This document shows positions 33,698-47,121 of a stretch of 64,000 nt of DNA, piece after piece. A program made the translations under genes and the position numbers. Below the pieces are notes generated by a model, which saw nothing but the letters and a program-made list of their open reading frames with translations, was not told where the DNA came from and made no database searches. Numbering within the stretch: the first letter of the stretch is position 1; every line of letters begins with the position of its first letter. The DNA is taken from the NCBI RefSeq assembly GCF_018143015.1, contig NC_054753.1:29655292-29719291 (forward strand), given 5' to 3'. This DNA comes from Lytechinus variegatus. Taxonomy: Eukaryota > Echinodermata > Echinoidea > Temnopleuroida > Toxopneustidae.

Positions 33698-34339
33698 TTA
33701 CTTTGAGGAGTGATCAGGTATTGTTCATAATTATGTTAAACAAAATATTTAATTGAAATAAACTAATTTTTTAGATTTGCAATTATTGAATATATTCTTG
33801 AATTCTTATAAATAATATATTTGTATTCTTAAAAGTCAACTTAAAGTATACATAGTAAACCGAGTCGTACAAAGTCACATGTTTTGTTTAATTTTGTTTT
33901 AGTTGCATATTCGTAGATGCAAATTTTAGAAACAAATTTAATCAAGTGACAAAGATAAGCTACCACAAAATGATCTAAAGACCCTTTTCTATGCTTAAAT
34001 TTTTCTTCATGTACTAGCGAAATTCAGTTTATAATGTTTCCCCTACATTTAAATTTCCTAACAATTTTCCTTCCTTTCATTAAAAAAAAAATTTTGCTTA
34101 TGCAATTAAATTCATAATTTGAGAGAATTTTTTATGAATAGAATCACATCAGTTTTTTATTCAAATTTTAAGAATTGAAAGTTATAAGTTGGCAGGGAGT
34201 ATATAGTCATTTATGATGTGTATAACCAAGTACAATAAAATCAACCAAATATTAGATTATGTGATGCCCATTCAATTAAAAAAATACATTTACCATCTTC
34301 GATTCTAGTTAACGTATGAATCTTTGGCCCTTCTCTTTT

Positions 34340-35095
34340 CTACAACAGACATGAGTTTACAGGAAGACCGGGAAATCACCACAAACACGACAATTTGCAA
34401 CTTCTTTCTTCATTACAACACTGAGCCCCCAGTTCGTCTGCAAAATTCCGACATGATCTGTTGATATAGTCTTGTCACAGATTTTGACTCTTTGGTTCCA
34501 GAAGAGCCAGAGCTCGTCCGGTACAAACCTTGAACCTTGAAGTAAATATCCCGAGCCGCTGAAGAACTTCCATCAAAGACATCATTGCCTTTTCTGCAAC
34601 AGAAGCAGATCAACCTTCGAGATTTTTTAGGATCAGGTAAAAACGAAAGTTGCAACTGTTTCCATCATCAAGACCTAATAATCAATGAGATGTTCATTAT
34701 TTATTGCTTCAAATTGATTCTTTTGGTTTGACCACTTGACGGAACTGCACACCCTTGACCGAAGAGGCAGCATCTGAATCTCCCTTATCTCAGCCAGGAG
34801 TACAATTAAACTCTACTTCGACCCGAACTACATGTATCCCTGCCCGGACCGACTCCTGCAGCTGAACTTTCATTAACTAATCAACAGTTGTTCGCATCCA
34901 TGCAGGAATCTTCAGAAACTGTCCAGGTGTGTGATGACATATAAAGTTGAACAGTATAGTTTTGAGAAGAATCTCCTCCGACCAAATGATGCTACCGATC
35001 TCAAGCGACCCAGTCTTACTGCTGAAGTCACCCGTCAAGATGCAGTCGACTCGGCTGGATCACCAGCTTGCTGCTCCCAGCCTATCAATGTGAGT
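34340..35095 (+). other. Exon-like island with splice-site consensus
   Basis: This 750-bp stretch is less AT-rich than its surroundings and not repetitive. Plus-strand splice-like sites are CTACAACAG near 34,349, GATCAG|GTAAAA near 34,636, TTATCTCAG near 34,795 and ATCAAT|GTGAGT near 35,091. The last would close a frame of about 52 codons starting MTYKVEQYSFEKNLLRPN. The minus strand also has an 80-codon open frame (34,413-34,655). I recognise no domain on either strand. It may be exons of an unrecognised gene or a spliced noncoding RNA. Confidence 0.3.
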
Positions 35096-35099
35096 CTTT

Positions 35100-38000
35100 T
35101 TCATTATTATTTTGTTTGTTATTTCTGTCTAAGAACCCAATTAAAATGAAATAAAAGAAAAAATACATAGAAGGCGTCAAGATTTTTCTTTAAGCATAAT
35201 AGAATCAGTAGAAAGTAACGAGATTATTTCTTGTTATTATTATTATCCGTATACCGAAGTCATTTATTTTACATCCATTACATAAATAACACAATTTTGG
35301 ATCCATCTGATATACAAACCACATCTCATATAGTATCCATTCCTGAACCCCTTATTTGAAGTTTAGTAAAGTTACTTTACTATTAACAAGTATAACAAAA
35401 AGTAGAGTTAAGATAGAGAGGAACAAAAGGATATTAACTTGAAATAATTTGGAATATTGTCATCTCATTTTACCAATACTTGCATAAAGTATGGCATGGA
35501 TGGTGGCCGGATATTTTACAAGATGGTGCATTTCCTGAAAAAATGGAGAGTTCTACATGTTTATATACATTGTATACAACAAATAAGGGTAACCAAAAGT
35601 TGCGACGGGTTTCCAATCTGGACATAACAACGAAAACCATGTTCTAATAAAGAAATACAAACTGCCGTGATAAGAATCATCAGTATTGAAAGGTGAATCA
35701 TCTTCTGAGGTGCACTTCAGTTCCCTCCCCCAAAACACCATTTTCTTTTTTTAAGCAAAGTTAAAATAAAATTATCAAAGAATTACATGGTCCCACCCCT
35801 TTCGATATATCTGCTCACAAACATGCATGGCTTTCGAAATGTTAGGATGCAATCTTCGGATGAAGGTTTCTTAAATGATACATAAACTAAATCTATGAGA
35901 TAAGTGGGTAAGTGTTTAAAGATGGGAACATGAACAATGATAAGCATCACTGTGCATTAAAAGAGATTTTCGGTCAACTAGACTTCCTCAACGCATGCAC
36001 GAACCAAGGAAACATATAACATTGTAAACCTTTACAAATTTGCAAGTCTTAAATGATAGAACGGTGGTCCAATGTATAACGTTCACATTATAATTCATGC
36101 CTATACCAACACTATAGCTTTATGGAATAACATTTTTTCGAACCCTGTACATATCTTTTGCCAATTTCTCACGTTTAGCACTGACTTATATACCCTTTTA
36201 TAATGTTACATGTCTTCCAATGTTCCTTATGCATGTTGTTATGTTATCTTATTTTTTTAAATAATTTTTTTCATTGATGTGATTATATTCTGATGCTGCA
36301 ATACTTTGAGCACAATTTTTTAAATAGTTTTTTTACACGTAAATAAAACAGTTTTACAGCCACATACTGACATCATAGAGCTACATAGCTATACATGTAT
36401 ATATTATGCTGACATGGAAGAAAAAAAAAATACATGTGAACTAAATTTCCCCGGTCGTTTTCTTTTCCAATTACTTTATCCACGTACATTCGAAGATAGT
36501 ATAATATCAAATACTTTCTGAGAAGATAAAACATCGAAGATAAATGTCAAAAGTGGAGAGAAAAGATAGTTATGTTTTGATGAAAAAGTATGATGGCTTA
36601 AGAAAGTTTATTCAATGATAACTGACTGATAATGATTTATTGACCATAATTACTTTACAATTATATTGAATACCACTTATCTCTACATAATATAAATCAT
36701 AGTTGAGCACGTTGAATAGTGATGGAAACGTATTTGGAATTACAGAAATTCGAGAATGACTAGCGGTATTTTGCTAAACACTGATGAAATAACTGATCAT
36801 ACAATGATTTCTAAACAAGTATAATGATATGTAATAGAAACATAATTATGCATTTTCGACTTATGATTAATATACTCATTTATATTTTATGTTAGAAATA
36901 ACGACCATATTGGTTAACTGAATGTTATTGATAAATTCCCGCATAATGCGTGCATAGATAGGAAGCGAAGCGACCAAGCTGAATGTCAGAGCGTTTTTTT
37001 AATTGAAATTGAATGATCTGGTGCAAACTTCAAAATATTTTTTTATAACAAAAAACAAAATTAAGAACAGAATCCCCAATCACCTCTCTCTCTCATCACT
37101 TTTCTTTTCTTTTTCTTCTCGTGAAGCAAATGATACTACCAAATAGGGACTTAGTTTGGGGGAAAAATGTACCACTTCTATGAACTACGAGCGAGAGAGC
37201 AGAGCGAGCGAGCCAGCCAAAAACTAGCATTTCTCAATTATTGTCTCTCACAGATGTCAGTCATGTAAAGAGTAAATTCGTTCAGATATTAAATGTAATT
37301 TGATGAAAATTATGATGTTGACAAACAATATACACTAAATCATTTAAAAATGTAATTCTCAGCTCCCCCCCGAACGCCTTATACCATACGTCAGGTTTTT
37401 TAATATTTACTCGATTGATACGAACAATAAAATAAAAAATAATAAATGCACCAGTGTGCCTTCTGAAGGTAGCGTGCCCTTTCGATAACAACTATTAAAC
37501 ATTACTGCCAAACAAACAACTAGAGCATAACCATTCATTTATACAAATACACGTAGTCATAAATAGTGTTTTCTGAACCGTACATTGCATACTACATAGT
37601 ATCTATGAATATTATGGTGAGAATTTTCCGGTAAAATGTGCTGAAAATAAGTGTTCAACAAGAGCACAGGAATATAACATCAGTATGATCAATGTACTTT
37701 GTGGTGGGAATGATGGGGGGGTCCATATTCCATTCAAGCTCATACAATTTTTTTCGGGGGGGGGGTCACATTGTCAAGTATTGAGGGCCTATTATCAATA
37801 TAACCTCATTGTTGAGATTTTCTTTTACATTGGTCATATTTTTTTCTGTCTATGATAGACCCTTATCACATTATTTGCCCCTTTTATTATGTTTGTCTTT
37901 TATTACTAAACATTGTTTAAAAAATGCAGTCCGATTTATATTTAATTGACTTATTTTTTGCTTTATTGATAATGTTCGAAGGGGGGGGGGGGTAATTACA

Positions 38001-38242
38001 GAAAAGCATGAAAATTTCGGGGAGTGATCATGGTGACCATATTATTTACACAGAAATATTTTATAGTTGTAGCCAAATAAGTGAATTTCGATCTTACAAT
38101 ATTTTTTTTTTACTTTTCAGCGACGTAATACGGACATCACCCAAAGAGCTATTTGTAAATGATTCTTCATGGAATGAACTCTGTAGAATGAACTGAAATG
38201 TTAACCAGTAGATTATTGTGCATGTATGCATGTAGAAGTCGG
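35100..38242. other. Largely featureless AT-rich stretch
   Basis: No tandem array or full MITE was identified. An acceptor-like TTTACTTTTCAG at about 38,118 is followed by a short open stretch and could be an exon of the island at 34.3-35.1 kb. G runs occur at about 37,757 and 37,981. The 36,960-37,230 part has repeated GAGCGAG words. Confidence 0.4.
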
Positions 38243-38485
38243 TACACAGCAATAACTGTGGTGTTAACCGGTGTACATAGAGGACCACACCGGTTATTTT
38301 ACACCGGTGTTAAATTAGTGGTGTTAGTTTTACACCTATAGGTGTTATTACAACACCTATGGTTGTTACATTTACACTCTTTTGTGTTATGTTCAATCTC
38401 TAGGGTGTTATTTTAACACCTCAGGGTATGGTCCTCTATTAACACCAATTGGTGTCAGTGTTAACACCACAGTTTTTACAGTGTA
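38243..38485 (+). mobile_element. TACACTGTAAAAACTG MITE, copy 2
   Basis: The clearest copy. It starts TACACAGCAATAACTGTGGT and ends CACAGTTTTTACAGTGTA. Inside are ACACCTATAGGTGTTATTAC and AATTGGTGTCAG. Length 243 bp. Confidence 0.85.
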
Positions 38486-39098
38486 TACATAAAATGAGAT
38501 TGAAATAAGACGATCTTTTTATCCCATCACAGATGACGTTGATGTACATGAGCGGTCCTTCCCTATTATAGATCTAATTAAGTACATAAAGACGATTTCA
38601 TAAACAAAAATGAATATGGGACCAATTATCTCGCATTGGAACTTCACTTCTGTCTGATTGCAAAAAAAAGAAAAAAAAAACATAATCATTAATTCAAAAG
38701 TTACACCTATGACGATTTGCAAATTAGGAAGCCCCTTCTCTCTTGTAGCGAACAGACAAGAATTGTATAGGCCTACATCGTAATCGATCGTAAAACAAGT
38801 AACTTATTTTTATGATTCCGTTTTATGATACTGTACATGTTGGTTTAAAACTTTCAAGAGCATGAGCATTAATTTGTACGCGTTCAAGGTCGGTTTGAAC
38901 ATGGGGTTACTCTGTTTGCGACGAAATTTATGTATTTTTATTTCATGATCTCATAGACCCACCCAATACACATGATAAATATTTGAACTTCGTATAGGCA
39001 TTAAGATTAAAAATATGAATTTTATAATAGGTTGTGTGTATCCATGACCACCATGACTATGGAACTTTTTCTCATATAGGCTGCATCATTTCTACAAT

Positions 39099-39708
39099 TT
39101 AAAGGACAAGTCCATCCCAACAAAAACTTGATTTGAATAAAAAGAGAAAAATTAAACAAGCAGAACACTGAAAATTTCATCAAAATCGGATGTAAAATAA
39201 GAAAGTTATGGCATTTTAAAGTTTCGCTTATTTTCAACAAAATAGATATATGAACGAGCCAGTTACATCCAAATGAGAGAGTTGATGACATCACTCACTC
39301 ACTATTTCTTTTGTATTTTATTATATGAAATATGAAATATTGTTATTTTCTCGTCATTGTCATGTGAAATGAAGTTTCATTCCTCCATGAACACGTGGAA
39401 TTCCATTATTTTAACATTTTGTGCTTCAGGCAAGGAGGTCCTAATCGTCAAATTCGTAAAAATTGAAATATTGTATAATTCAAACAATAAAAAACAAAAA
39501 TAATAGTGAGTGAGTGACATCATCGACTCTCTCATTTGGATGTAACTGGCTCGTTCATATAACTATTTTGTTGAAAATAAGCGAACTTTGAAATGTCATA
39601 ACTTTCTTATTTTACATCCGATTTTGATGAAATTTTCAGCATTGTGCTTGTCTGATTTTTCTCTATTGATTCAAATCAACATTTTTCTGAGGTGGACTTG
39701 ACCTTTAA
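39099..39708. mobile_element. TTAA-flanked palindromic MITE, copy B
   Basis: TTAA|AGGACAAGTCCATCCC on the left and GAGGTGGACTTGACCT|TTAA on the right. The two inverted halves share TCATCAAAATCGGATG and ATGAGAGAGT. Length 610 bp, almost the same as copies C and D. Confidence 0.85.
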
Positions 39709-39858
39709 TCATCGATTTAGATTGAAAATACACAGAAACATTAGGGATGTGATAAGCACAAACCATTTTGTTGTTTAAAAAGGGTATTATAAAATTACAC
39801 TGCCTGAATGATTAGTAAAGCGAAAAGGAAATACGCACATGAATGATAATTATACACC

Positions 39859-40159
39859 CAGGGTTTCCACAGTCATGGAAAATTCTGGAAAAATTTTGGT
39901 CAGGGAAAAGTAAGAGAATTTCGAAAATTTGTGAAAAGTCATGGAATTGCATTTACCTCTTGGCTATGCAGCTTTCCAGTTTGTCTTGTCTCGCAACTTC
40001 CATATACTCTGTGATCATATTCTGCTATTATAATTGTTGTTCATGACTTACATTTTTTCCAGTTTTGTGACATCCCAAATTCTACATAACTACCGGAATG
40101 TCACGGGAAGTCATGGAAAAGTCATGGAATTCTGTTTTTAGATTTCTGTGGGAACCCTG
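39859..40159. mobile_element. CAGGGTTTCCACAG MITE (hAT-like tips)
   Basis: The 301-bp element starts CAGGGTTTCCACAGTCATGG and ends CTGTGGGAACCCTG. CATGGAAAA/TTTTCCATG-type words recur. CAGGG..CCCTG tips are common in hAT elements; only a 5-bp direct repeat (ACACC) is visible at the borders. Confidence 0.7.
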
Positions 40160-40496
40160 ACACCACAATGTTATCATAACTTTGCAATAAAAGTGAATTT
40201 TCTATTAAGAAATGTGAAATAACCATGACAAGTGTAAGTTGAATGGTCTGTTGGAAATGTCCTTATAGCAGTGTGAAGGAAACTCTGAGCTATTTATAAT
40301 TTTATTTTCAGGGCCGAATCACGGATATCAGAATGGAGAGAGGGAGAGAAAATTCTTTCGCCATTTTTTGAAGGGGGGGGGGGGGCTTGCAAAAACAGGG
40401 AAAGACTATTTATGACTCGAAAATCATTCAGACTCTCCCTCCCTAAAATTCTGTCAAAAAATACAGAAAAGAGTGTTTTATAACCTTTAAAGGTCA

Positions 40497-41100
40497 AGTC
40501 CATCTCAGAGAAATGTTGATTTGAATCAATAGAGAAAATTAGACAGCATACTGCTAAATATTTTATCAAAATCGGATGTAAAATAAGAAAGTTAGGACAT
40601 TTCAAAGTTTCGCTTATTTTTCACAAAATAGTACAATTTTCTCACATGCAAATGAGAGAATCCATTATGTCCCTCACTCAATATTTCTTTTGTTTTTTTA
40701 TTGTTTGAATTATACAATATTTCAATTTTTGCAGATTCGACAATATTGACCAAATTGACTGAACCATACAATGTTAAACAAAGGTAGTTTTATTATGTTC
40801 AGGGTGAAATAAAACTTTGTTCCACAGGAAAATGAGGAGAAAATAAGAATATTTCATACTTCATAAATTATAATAAAATACAAAAGAAATAGTGAGTGAG
40901 TAATGTTTTCAGTTCCCTCATCTGCATATCAACCGGGATGTGCATCTAACTATTTCGTAAAATATATTAAGTGACTTTTTAAAATGTCATAACTTTCTTA
41001 TTTCACATCCAATTTTGATGAAATTTTAAGTGTTATTCTTGTTGGATTTTTCTCTTTTCATTCAAATTGTGTTTTTGTTGGGGGTGGTCTTGTCATTTAC
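40497..41100. mobile_element. TTAA-flanked palindromic MITE, copy C
   Basis: TTAA|AGGTCAAGTCCATCTCAG on the left; the right end TGGTCTTGTCAT|TTAC has decayed by one base in the border. It lies 0.8 kb from copy B. Confidence 0.75.
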
Positions 41101-42184
41101 CTAAATAAAAAGAGACCCATTTCCATCATCACTTCCAAGAGAACAATAAACGGTACTACTCCTCTCATGGTACTTATTATTGTGCACTTATTTCGGTCAC
41201 AATAAAAGCCGGAGGTATATGGCCTCGAAAAGGATCAGTACATCTACATCGATATCAAATAAAGGGGGGGGGGGGGGGCGCGCTCGGGAGATGATATACA
41301 TGATATAAGCTGTAGTGAGCCGTGTTTTTTTTCTCGATAAATTTAATGGTACCTCAAATTCATATCTATTATTTCTTACATACTAATATCTGAATCTGCC
41401 ATTCTTTCTAGTTCTTTCTTCCGCTTTTACAATGTTCTTATTACTTACTTCCCTATATCATCATGTTTTCAGAAGACTTATGATTTCCGCATGGGATAAG
41501 TGACCCGACAGTAAACCTACCCCATAATGTTGTTTTTGTGTTATATGTAGCTATTTGTTTGAACATGATATTTGTGACGAAATCATAAATCACACGAATA
41601 TACATGTATTTTTACAGCATGTATTCGATATTTTATGTTTATTCATAAATCATGTTACTAAATAGTTGTTGAAAAATTAAACAAAATAATGTGCAATTCC
41701 AAATGGCTGATTAGTGATACATATCTTGTTCAATATTGTAGACGAAAAAAGCTATCAGATTCATTACAAATTTTGGCAATCTCATTGATTATATATTGAC
41801 AGAGTTATACTGCCCATATCTTTCTTTTATTTCTTTTTTTTGTCTTAAAGTCCAAGTTCATCTTTATTTATCCATATTGGAAATTTGTTTTGTTCACAAC
41901 TTCAAGTCAATAAACATCAAAATATGCCATATTAAACATATAAAAAAATCATTAATACATTTATAAGAATTATATACAGTGAAAGTAGATACCCGTTTAA
42001 ATAAAGACTAAAGCCATAAAGCCCAAAGTGGTTTTTTTTTCTGTATCGTTTTGAATTACCATGATTATTATACGGGCGACCCGGGGGACTACTGTCCATT
42101 GACGAGTTGATACCAGGCGCGACCAACTAAACGCGTAAAAAGGATATATCTTTTTTCAAGATTGGGCACGTTACGTACGTAACG
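41101..42184. other. No gene seen
   Basis: AT-rich sequence with a G run of about 14 at 41,265-41,278. No splice-paired exon or inverted-repeat element was recognised. Confidence 0.4.
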
Positions 42185-42420
42185 TACACTCTAAATTCCA
42201 AGGATTTTAAATAAATCCAGATCGGGTGTAAATAGTGACCAGCCGAATTCTGAATTTATTCTAAATCTTAAAGATTAACTTTTAGTCTCAAAAGTTTTGA
42301 ATTAAAATCTTTTACATTCATATTTAAATCAACAAGGTTTAAATCTAAATGTAATATTCGGCTGCTTATCATTTCACAGCCAATCTGGATTTATTATAAT
42401 TCCTTAGAATTTAGAGCGTA
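42185..42420. mobile_element. TACACTCTAAATTCC MITE
   Basis: The tips TACACTCTAAATTCCAAGGA and TCCTTAGAATTTAGAGCGTA are inverted. Internal CCGAATTCTG/AATATTCGGC words mirror each other. About 236 bp, with TA-type tips. Confidence 0.75.
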
Positions 42421-42539
42421 ATATGGGTGTAAAGAACACTAAAATACTGAAAAAAGGGCATACGAAAAGCTACGTGTTTACTGTCAAATTTGAGAGGGTT
42501 TTAAAAAGACTTAAATGCTGTTTAAAGGATGTACTTTTT

Positions 42540-42830
42540 GGTTACACTTTGTAATTCCGAAGGATCGTTAGTCCGAAAACGAAACGAAGTTCGTAATTCT
42601 GAAGGTTCGTTGATCCGGAAACGAAATTAGGTTTGTAATTCCGAAGGTTCGTTAGTCTGAAAACGAATTGAACAACGAACCTCATTTCGTTTTCGGATAA
42701 ACGAACCTTCGGAACAACGAACCTTATTTCGTTTTCGGATTAACGAACCTTCGGAACACAGAACCTCATTTCGCTTTCGGATTAACGAACCTTCGGAATA
42801 ACGAAGCTTCGGAATGACGAATGTAAACGA
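42540..42830. mobile_element. CGAACCTTCGG foldback element, copy 2 (complete, 291 bp)
   Basis: It begins GGTTACACTTTGTAATTCCG and ends CGGAATGACGAATGTAAACGA. TACTTTTT is duplicated at 42,532-42,539 and 42,831-42,838. The arms are tandem ~34-bp units that invert near 42,668. It is the smallest complete member in the window. Confidence 0.85.
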
Positions 42831-42920
42831 TACTTTTTGCCCCAACAATTCCGATTTGAGCAAGGTGTGGGAGTTGGGGCGGTACTAAACCTAATGTGAT
42901 GCCGACGTCCGTGGCATGTG

Positions 42921-43203
42921 GAGCGTTGTGGCCCAGTGGATTAGTCTTCGGACTTTGAAACAGAGGGTCGTGGGTTCGAATCCCAGCCATGGCGTAATTT
43001 CCTTCAGCAAGAAACTGATCCACGATGTGCTGCACTCGACCCAGGTGAGGTAAATGGGTACCGGTAGGAAGTAATTCCTTAAGAAGCTGTGTGCGCTATG
43101 AACGCCTAGCTTAGCCGGGTAATATAGGAGCGCCTTGAGCACCAGTTCTAACAAGGTGGATATGTGCGCAATATAAATATCCTATATTATTATTATTATT
43201 ATA
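42921..43203 (+). repeat. tRNA-derived SINE with ATT tail
   Basis: The head has A-box TGGCCCAGTGG and B-box GGTTCGAATCCC. The body carries CGACCCAGGTGAGGTAAATG then GGTACCGGTAGGAAG, and GAGCGCCTTGAGCACC. The tail is TATTATTATTATTATTATA. The minus-strand frames across it are not genes. It is the best-preserved SINE in the window. Confidence 0.85.
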
Positions 43204-44788
43204 ACAATTAAAATAAAGCTGTATACTTATTTAGGGGACCATTCAGGGAATATTTGTCAAGGGTACCGTTTTGTTTCCAATACTTGTTGAGGGGAGGGTT
43301 TCACACGGCAAAACTTGTGAAGGGGCGCATTTTCAGAATATGGAAAATACTTTAAGGGACGAGCGGTCGCCCCTTTCCCCTGCACGTTGTGCCGCCCTGC
43401 TTCCATATACTATAAAACTTCATGTGTAATGATCGTTTCCTTATGTTTTATTTAACGTTTTAACTTAAAGGTATTGTTTAACTTTGTGAGCAGCCGATTT
43501 AAAAAATTCTCAAACCAAGATGAAACATGTGTACAAGTGCATGTATTAGAACTAATAAACCCTGAAAACGACCATTATTGAGAATGAAAAGCTAAAACTA
43601 CAAGGCAAACCCCGATTTTGTAAATAGGCGTCTTATAGACGCCTAAATAGTACACATAAATGTATGGGATGAAATTAAGATGGTAATTCCGGTCACTTTA
43701 TGCTTCAATTTTTGAAGCACTAAATAATTATTTTTGAACGCAATTTTTTCTGGGCTTCATTTTTGTAACATATCACAGACACAGGTGACAAGTGTGACCT
43801 TCTAGCTCAGATTTTTTAAAAGTCAAACCAATGTTAACCAATCACTTTAGACTCAAACAGAAAAAAATTCATCTTCAAGACTTTTCAGGATCATCACAGA
43901 CCCTTGACTTCTCTTCTTTCCTCTCGGAAATGTATAAAGAATGTGTTTTGAATTGGATGAGTATTTTAGCTAGCCGTTCCCCATTCTCTTGCCTTGTTAT
44001 TGGTATATATTATTTTATTTCCATAATGGATGAAACTCGAGAGTATTTTCTTTAGAACATCGATGGAACAACAACTAAAAACAAGCTGAAGCGAACAAAC
44101 ACTTGACAATGATCTTGATATTAAGGAGGAAATTAAAGAAAAGCATCTTACCCATGATCTCACCAGATCACGATTTAAGTTTAGTTGTAAATCTTTTCGT
44201 TCATGATATTATTTCCATATAAATTTATTCAACACATTTTCTTAATGTTGATTGATATAGCTTATGGAAATTCCATTGATAGATACTTATAAAAAAGGTG
44301 TAGTTCCATCGCATGGAAAAATAACCGTATTTCTTATCGTAAATAGTAAATGAGAGTCCAAATGGTCAAAATGGTTTGAATATAATATGAGCAATGAATT
44401 GTATTTCCCGAATTTTAGTTAGCATTTCTGATAAAACATTATAAACATTGATTCGAAAAATAGATACTATATTCACCTCTTCATTGCATATTCATTTTAA
44501 CAAATCAGATTTTTAGAGTCTGCTAAGTGTAAACCTCAATTAGGATGCATGCTGCTAAGTTACTTCATTGTCAAATACAAAGTATGTATTATGCTACAAT
44601 GATAAGATATTCAGTGAAATTAGGTAATAAAATTAAATTCAGTTCAATGTTGAAGAATGGTGATATTTTACAATTAATAATCAATAGCCCGACTTCCTTT
44701 CTTGTTGAATGATATTAGAGAGAGAATATAAACTTGTTGAAATATCAAACAGATATCGTTAAAAGAAAGAAACATACACAATTAGACT
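43204..44788. other. No gene seen; dispersed-repeat-like parts
   Basis: At 43,490-43,690 there is complex sequence with a TAGGCGTCTTATAGACGCCTA palindrome (about 43,625-43,645), probably part of an interspersed element. The rest is AT-rich without exon signals. Confidence 0.4.
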
Positions 44789-44796
44789 GAATATAC

Positions 44797-46674
44797 CGCA
44801 TACATTCGTAATTTTCGAAGCTTCGTTATTCCGAAGCCGTATTTCCGACGGTTCGTAATTCCGAAGGTTCGTTAGTTCTTAAACGAAATGAGGTTCGTAA
44901 TTCCGAAGGTTCGTCAATCCGAAAACGAAATGAGGTTTGTAATTCCGAAGGTTCGTTGATCCGAAAACGAAATAAGGTTCGTTAATCCGAAAATTAAATA
45001 AGGTTCCTATTTCCGAAAATGAAATTAATTCATTATGGTAACAAAAATGGTGTTGTCATTACAATATAACACGATATTATGCGTAATAGTAATAACGATC
45101 GATGATACGTGTGTTGTGGCCAAAGCATGCATTGATTAAAAATAGGCGCCGGATCAGGTCAGAGCTTATATTCAAAATATCTGTTCGCGCTTCTCGCAGT
45201 TATTGTCTAGTTACATAGGCATCTCGTTTTGAAGAACACAAACATATTGCAAATCATATTAAAAAAAGAAATGTAGCTCGCGCTTCGCGCTCGCATTGTT
45301 TAAAAAGGGATTATGATGTACTACATATTTACTTTATTTTATAAGATTAAAGCTGATTATTAACTGTTTGGACTACCCTTTCAAAGAAACAAACAAAAAT
45401 CAACTTAGAGCTGCCGATCCGGGACAATATGGGTGAACAAAATCCCCCCATTTGTGAAAATTGGATCCGCGGGAGGGGGGCAGGGGGCACTTGTAACTCA
45501 AACAGAAAAAAACAGGGAAATGCTATTTTTCCAAAATGGGGCCTTTACTTTAAAAAATGTGCCGTTTTCGAAATAAAATACTCTTTTTAAAGTATACATT
45601 TTAGATTAGTTTCCAGGCTGGAATATTACAAATTTTCAGCTCGCGCTTCGCACTCTCAATTATTCGATTGGTGAAATATGTATCATAAAGAGGTCACTAA
45701 ATGCATTCTTTAACAGGTTGCTTTTCTGGTCAGTATATTTGAACTCGCGTTTTGCGCTCGTGTCTATTCTTTAGTAAAATGAACATCTTTTTAATGACTG
45801 CAGAAACCTGCTCGGATTTTTTTACTTTCATTTCGTATTGAAATGCCCTATAGTTTTAGCTTGTGATTCACGCTCGCAACACCTCGTAATGATGCCATTT
45901 TAAGTATAATTGACCCCCAAAACAAGTTTTACAACTTCAGCTTTGAATTTTTTTTTCTAAGCCGCTCGTTAATTATACTCTCTAGTTAAAAATAAAGCCT
46001 AAATATACATCTTTCCATAATCAGAAGTCACTTCTAAAATGCATTTCTCTACTTAATTACTATAAAACACACGTTGACTTCAAGCAGATAATAATCTCAA
46101 GGTGAAAATATCACCTAAGTGCCCATTTTGACGTATGAGTATCATTTTTGACTTTGCCCCCCAAACAAATTCGTTCGGCCGCCCTTGCCTTCCCATCCTC
46201 ATAACAATTGAACAGCAACGGTGTTCCTCCCCCCTTGCCTCTGCCTCTACTTTCCCGGTTTTCATTTTTCGGATTAACGAACCTTCGGAACAACGAACCT
46301 TATTTCGTTTTCGGATTAACGAACCTTCGGAACAACGAACCTTATTTCGTTTTCGGATTAACGAACCTTCGGAACAACGAACCTTATTTCGTTTTCGGAT
46401 TAACGAACCTTCGGAACAACGAACCTTATTGCGTTTTTGGATAAACGAAACATCGAACCTTATTTCGTTTTCGGATTATCGAACCTTCGGAATAACGAAC
46501 CTTCGGAATAACGCCACAAATGTTCGGATTAACGAACCTTTTTTCGTTTTCGGATTAACGAACATCGAGGTATAGGCAATTTACGTGTTTCGGAATTACG
46601 AACCTTCGGAATAATGAACCTTCGGAATTACGAACCTTCGGAATTACGAATCTTCGGAATTACGAAGTGTAACC
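44797..46674. mobile_element. CGAACCTTCGG foldback element, copy 3 (1.9 kb with cargo)
   Basis: The left arm, 44,797 to about 45,025, starts CGCATACATTCGTAATTTTC. The right arm, about 46,265-46,674, ends CGAAGTGTAACC. GAATATAC is duplicated at 44,789-44,796 and 46,675-46,682. The 1.2-kb centre has GCTCGCGCTTCGCGCTCGC-type words and no transposase. The 146-codon frame across the right arm merely follows the repeat. Confidence 0.85.
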
Positions 46675-47121
46675 GAATATACATTTCCCTTTATCATTTT
46701 AGTTGGTGTTTCTGGTAATAAGTAAATCTCTAAATGATTTGCTCTTTTCTTATTTTGCCAAGTTATCTTTTCTCATTTTTTTTCCCGAACAATATAAGGG
46801 GACAAAATGGATACATTTTTGGTGTAACCGTGTCACCGAATACAAAATAATAAACTAATCCAGTATTGTAAAACGAAATAGCAGAAAAAAATTGTTCCTT
46901 CCAATGCGTTGAAAATGGAAATATATTGGTTCGAAACCAGCCGTATGCCTCATTAAACTTATCTAGACATCACTTTTTATTCCATTAAGACTGACTCAGG
47001 GATCACCATGATCTTATCTCATAGTAGTGGAATTTTGAATATTTTCATTAGCACACTTAATTCATTGTACCCATACTCTGTTGCATCAGGGTGTATGCAG
47101 ACGTACATCGTTGAAATAACA

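Noticed and set aside
39022..39294. 90-codon minus-strand frame
   Set aside because: Lies in the TTAA-flanked MITE and recurs in other copies with stops.
42921..42995. tRNA gene
   Set aside because: A- and B-boxes are present but the sequence continues into a SINE body and ATT tail, and the cloverleaf is imperfect.
46135..46575. 146-codon frame with NEPSEQRTLFRFR repeats
   Set aside because: Follows the CGAACCTTCGG foldback units; the same units are open in other frames.
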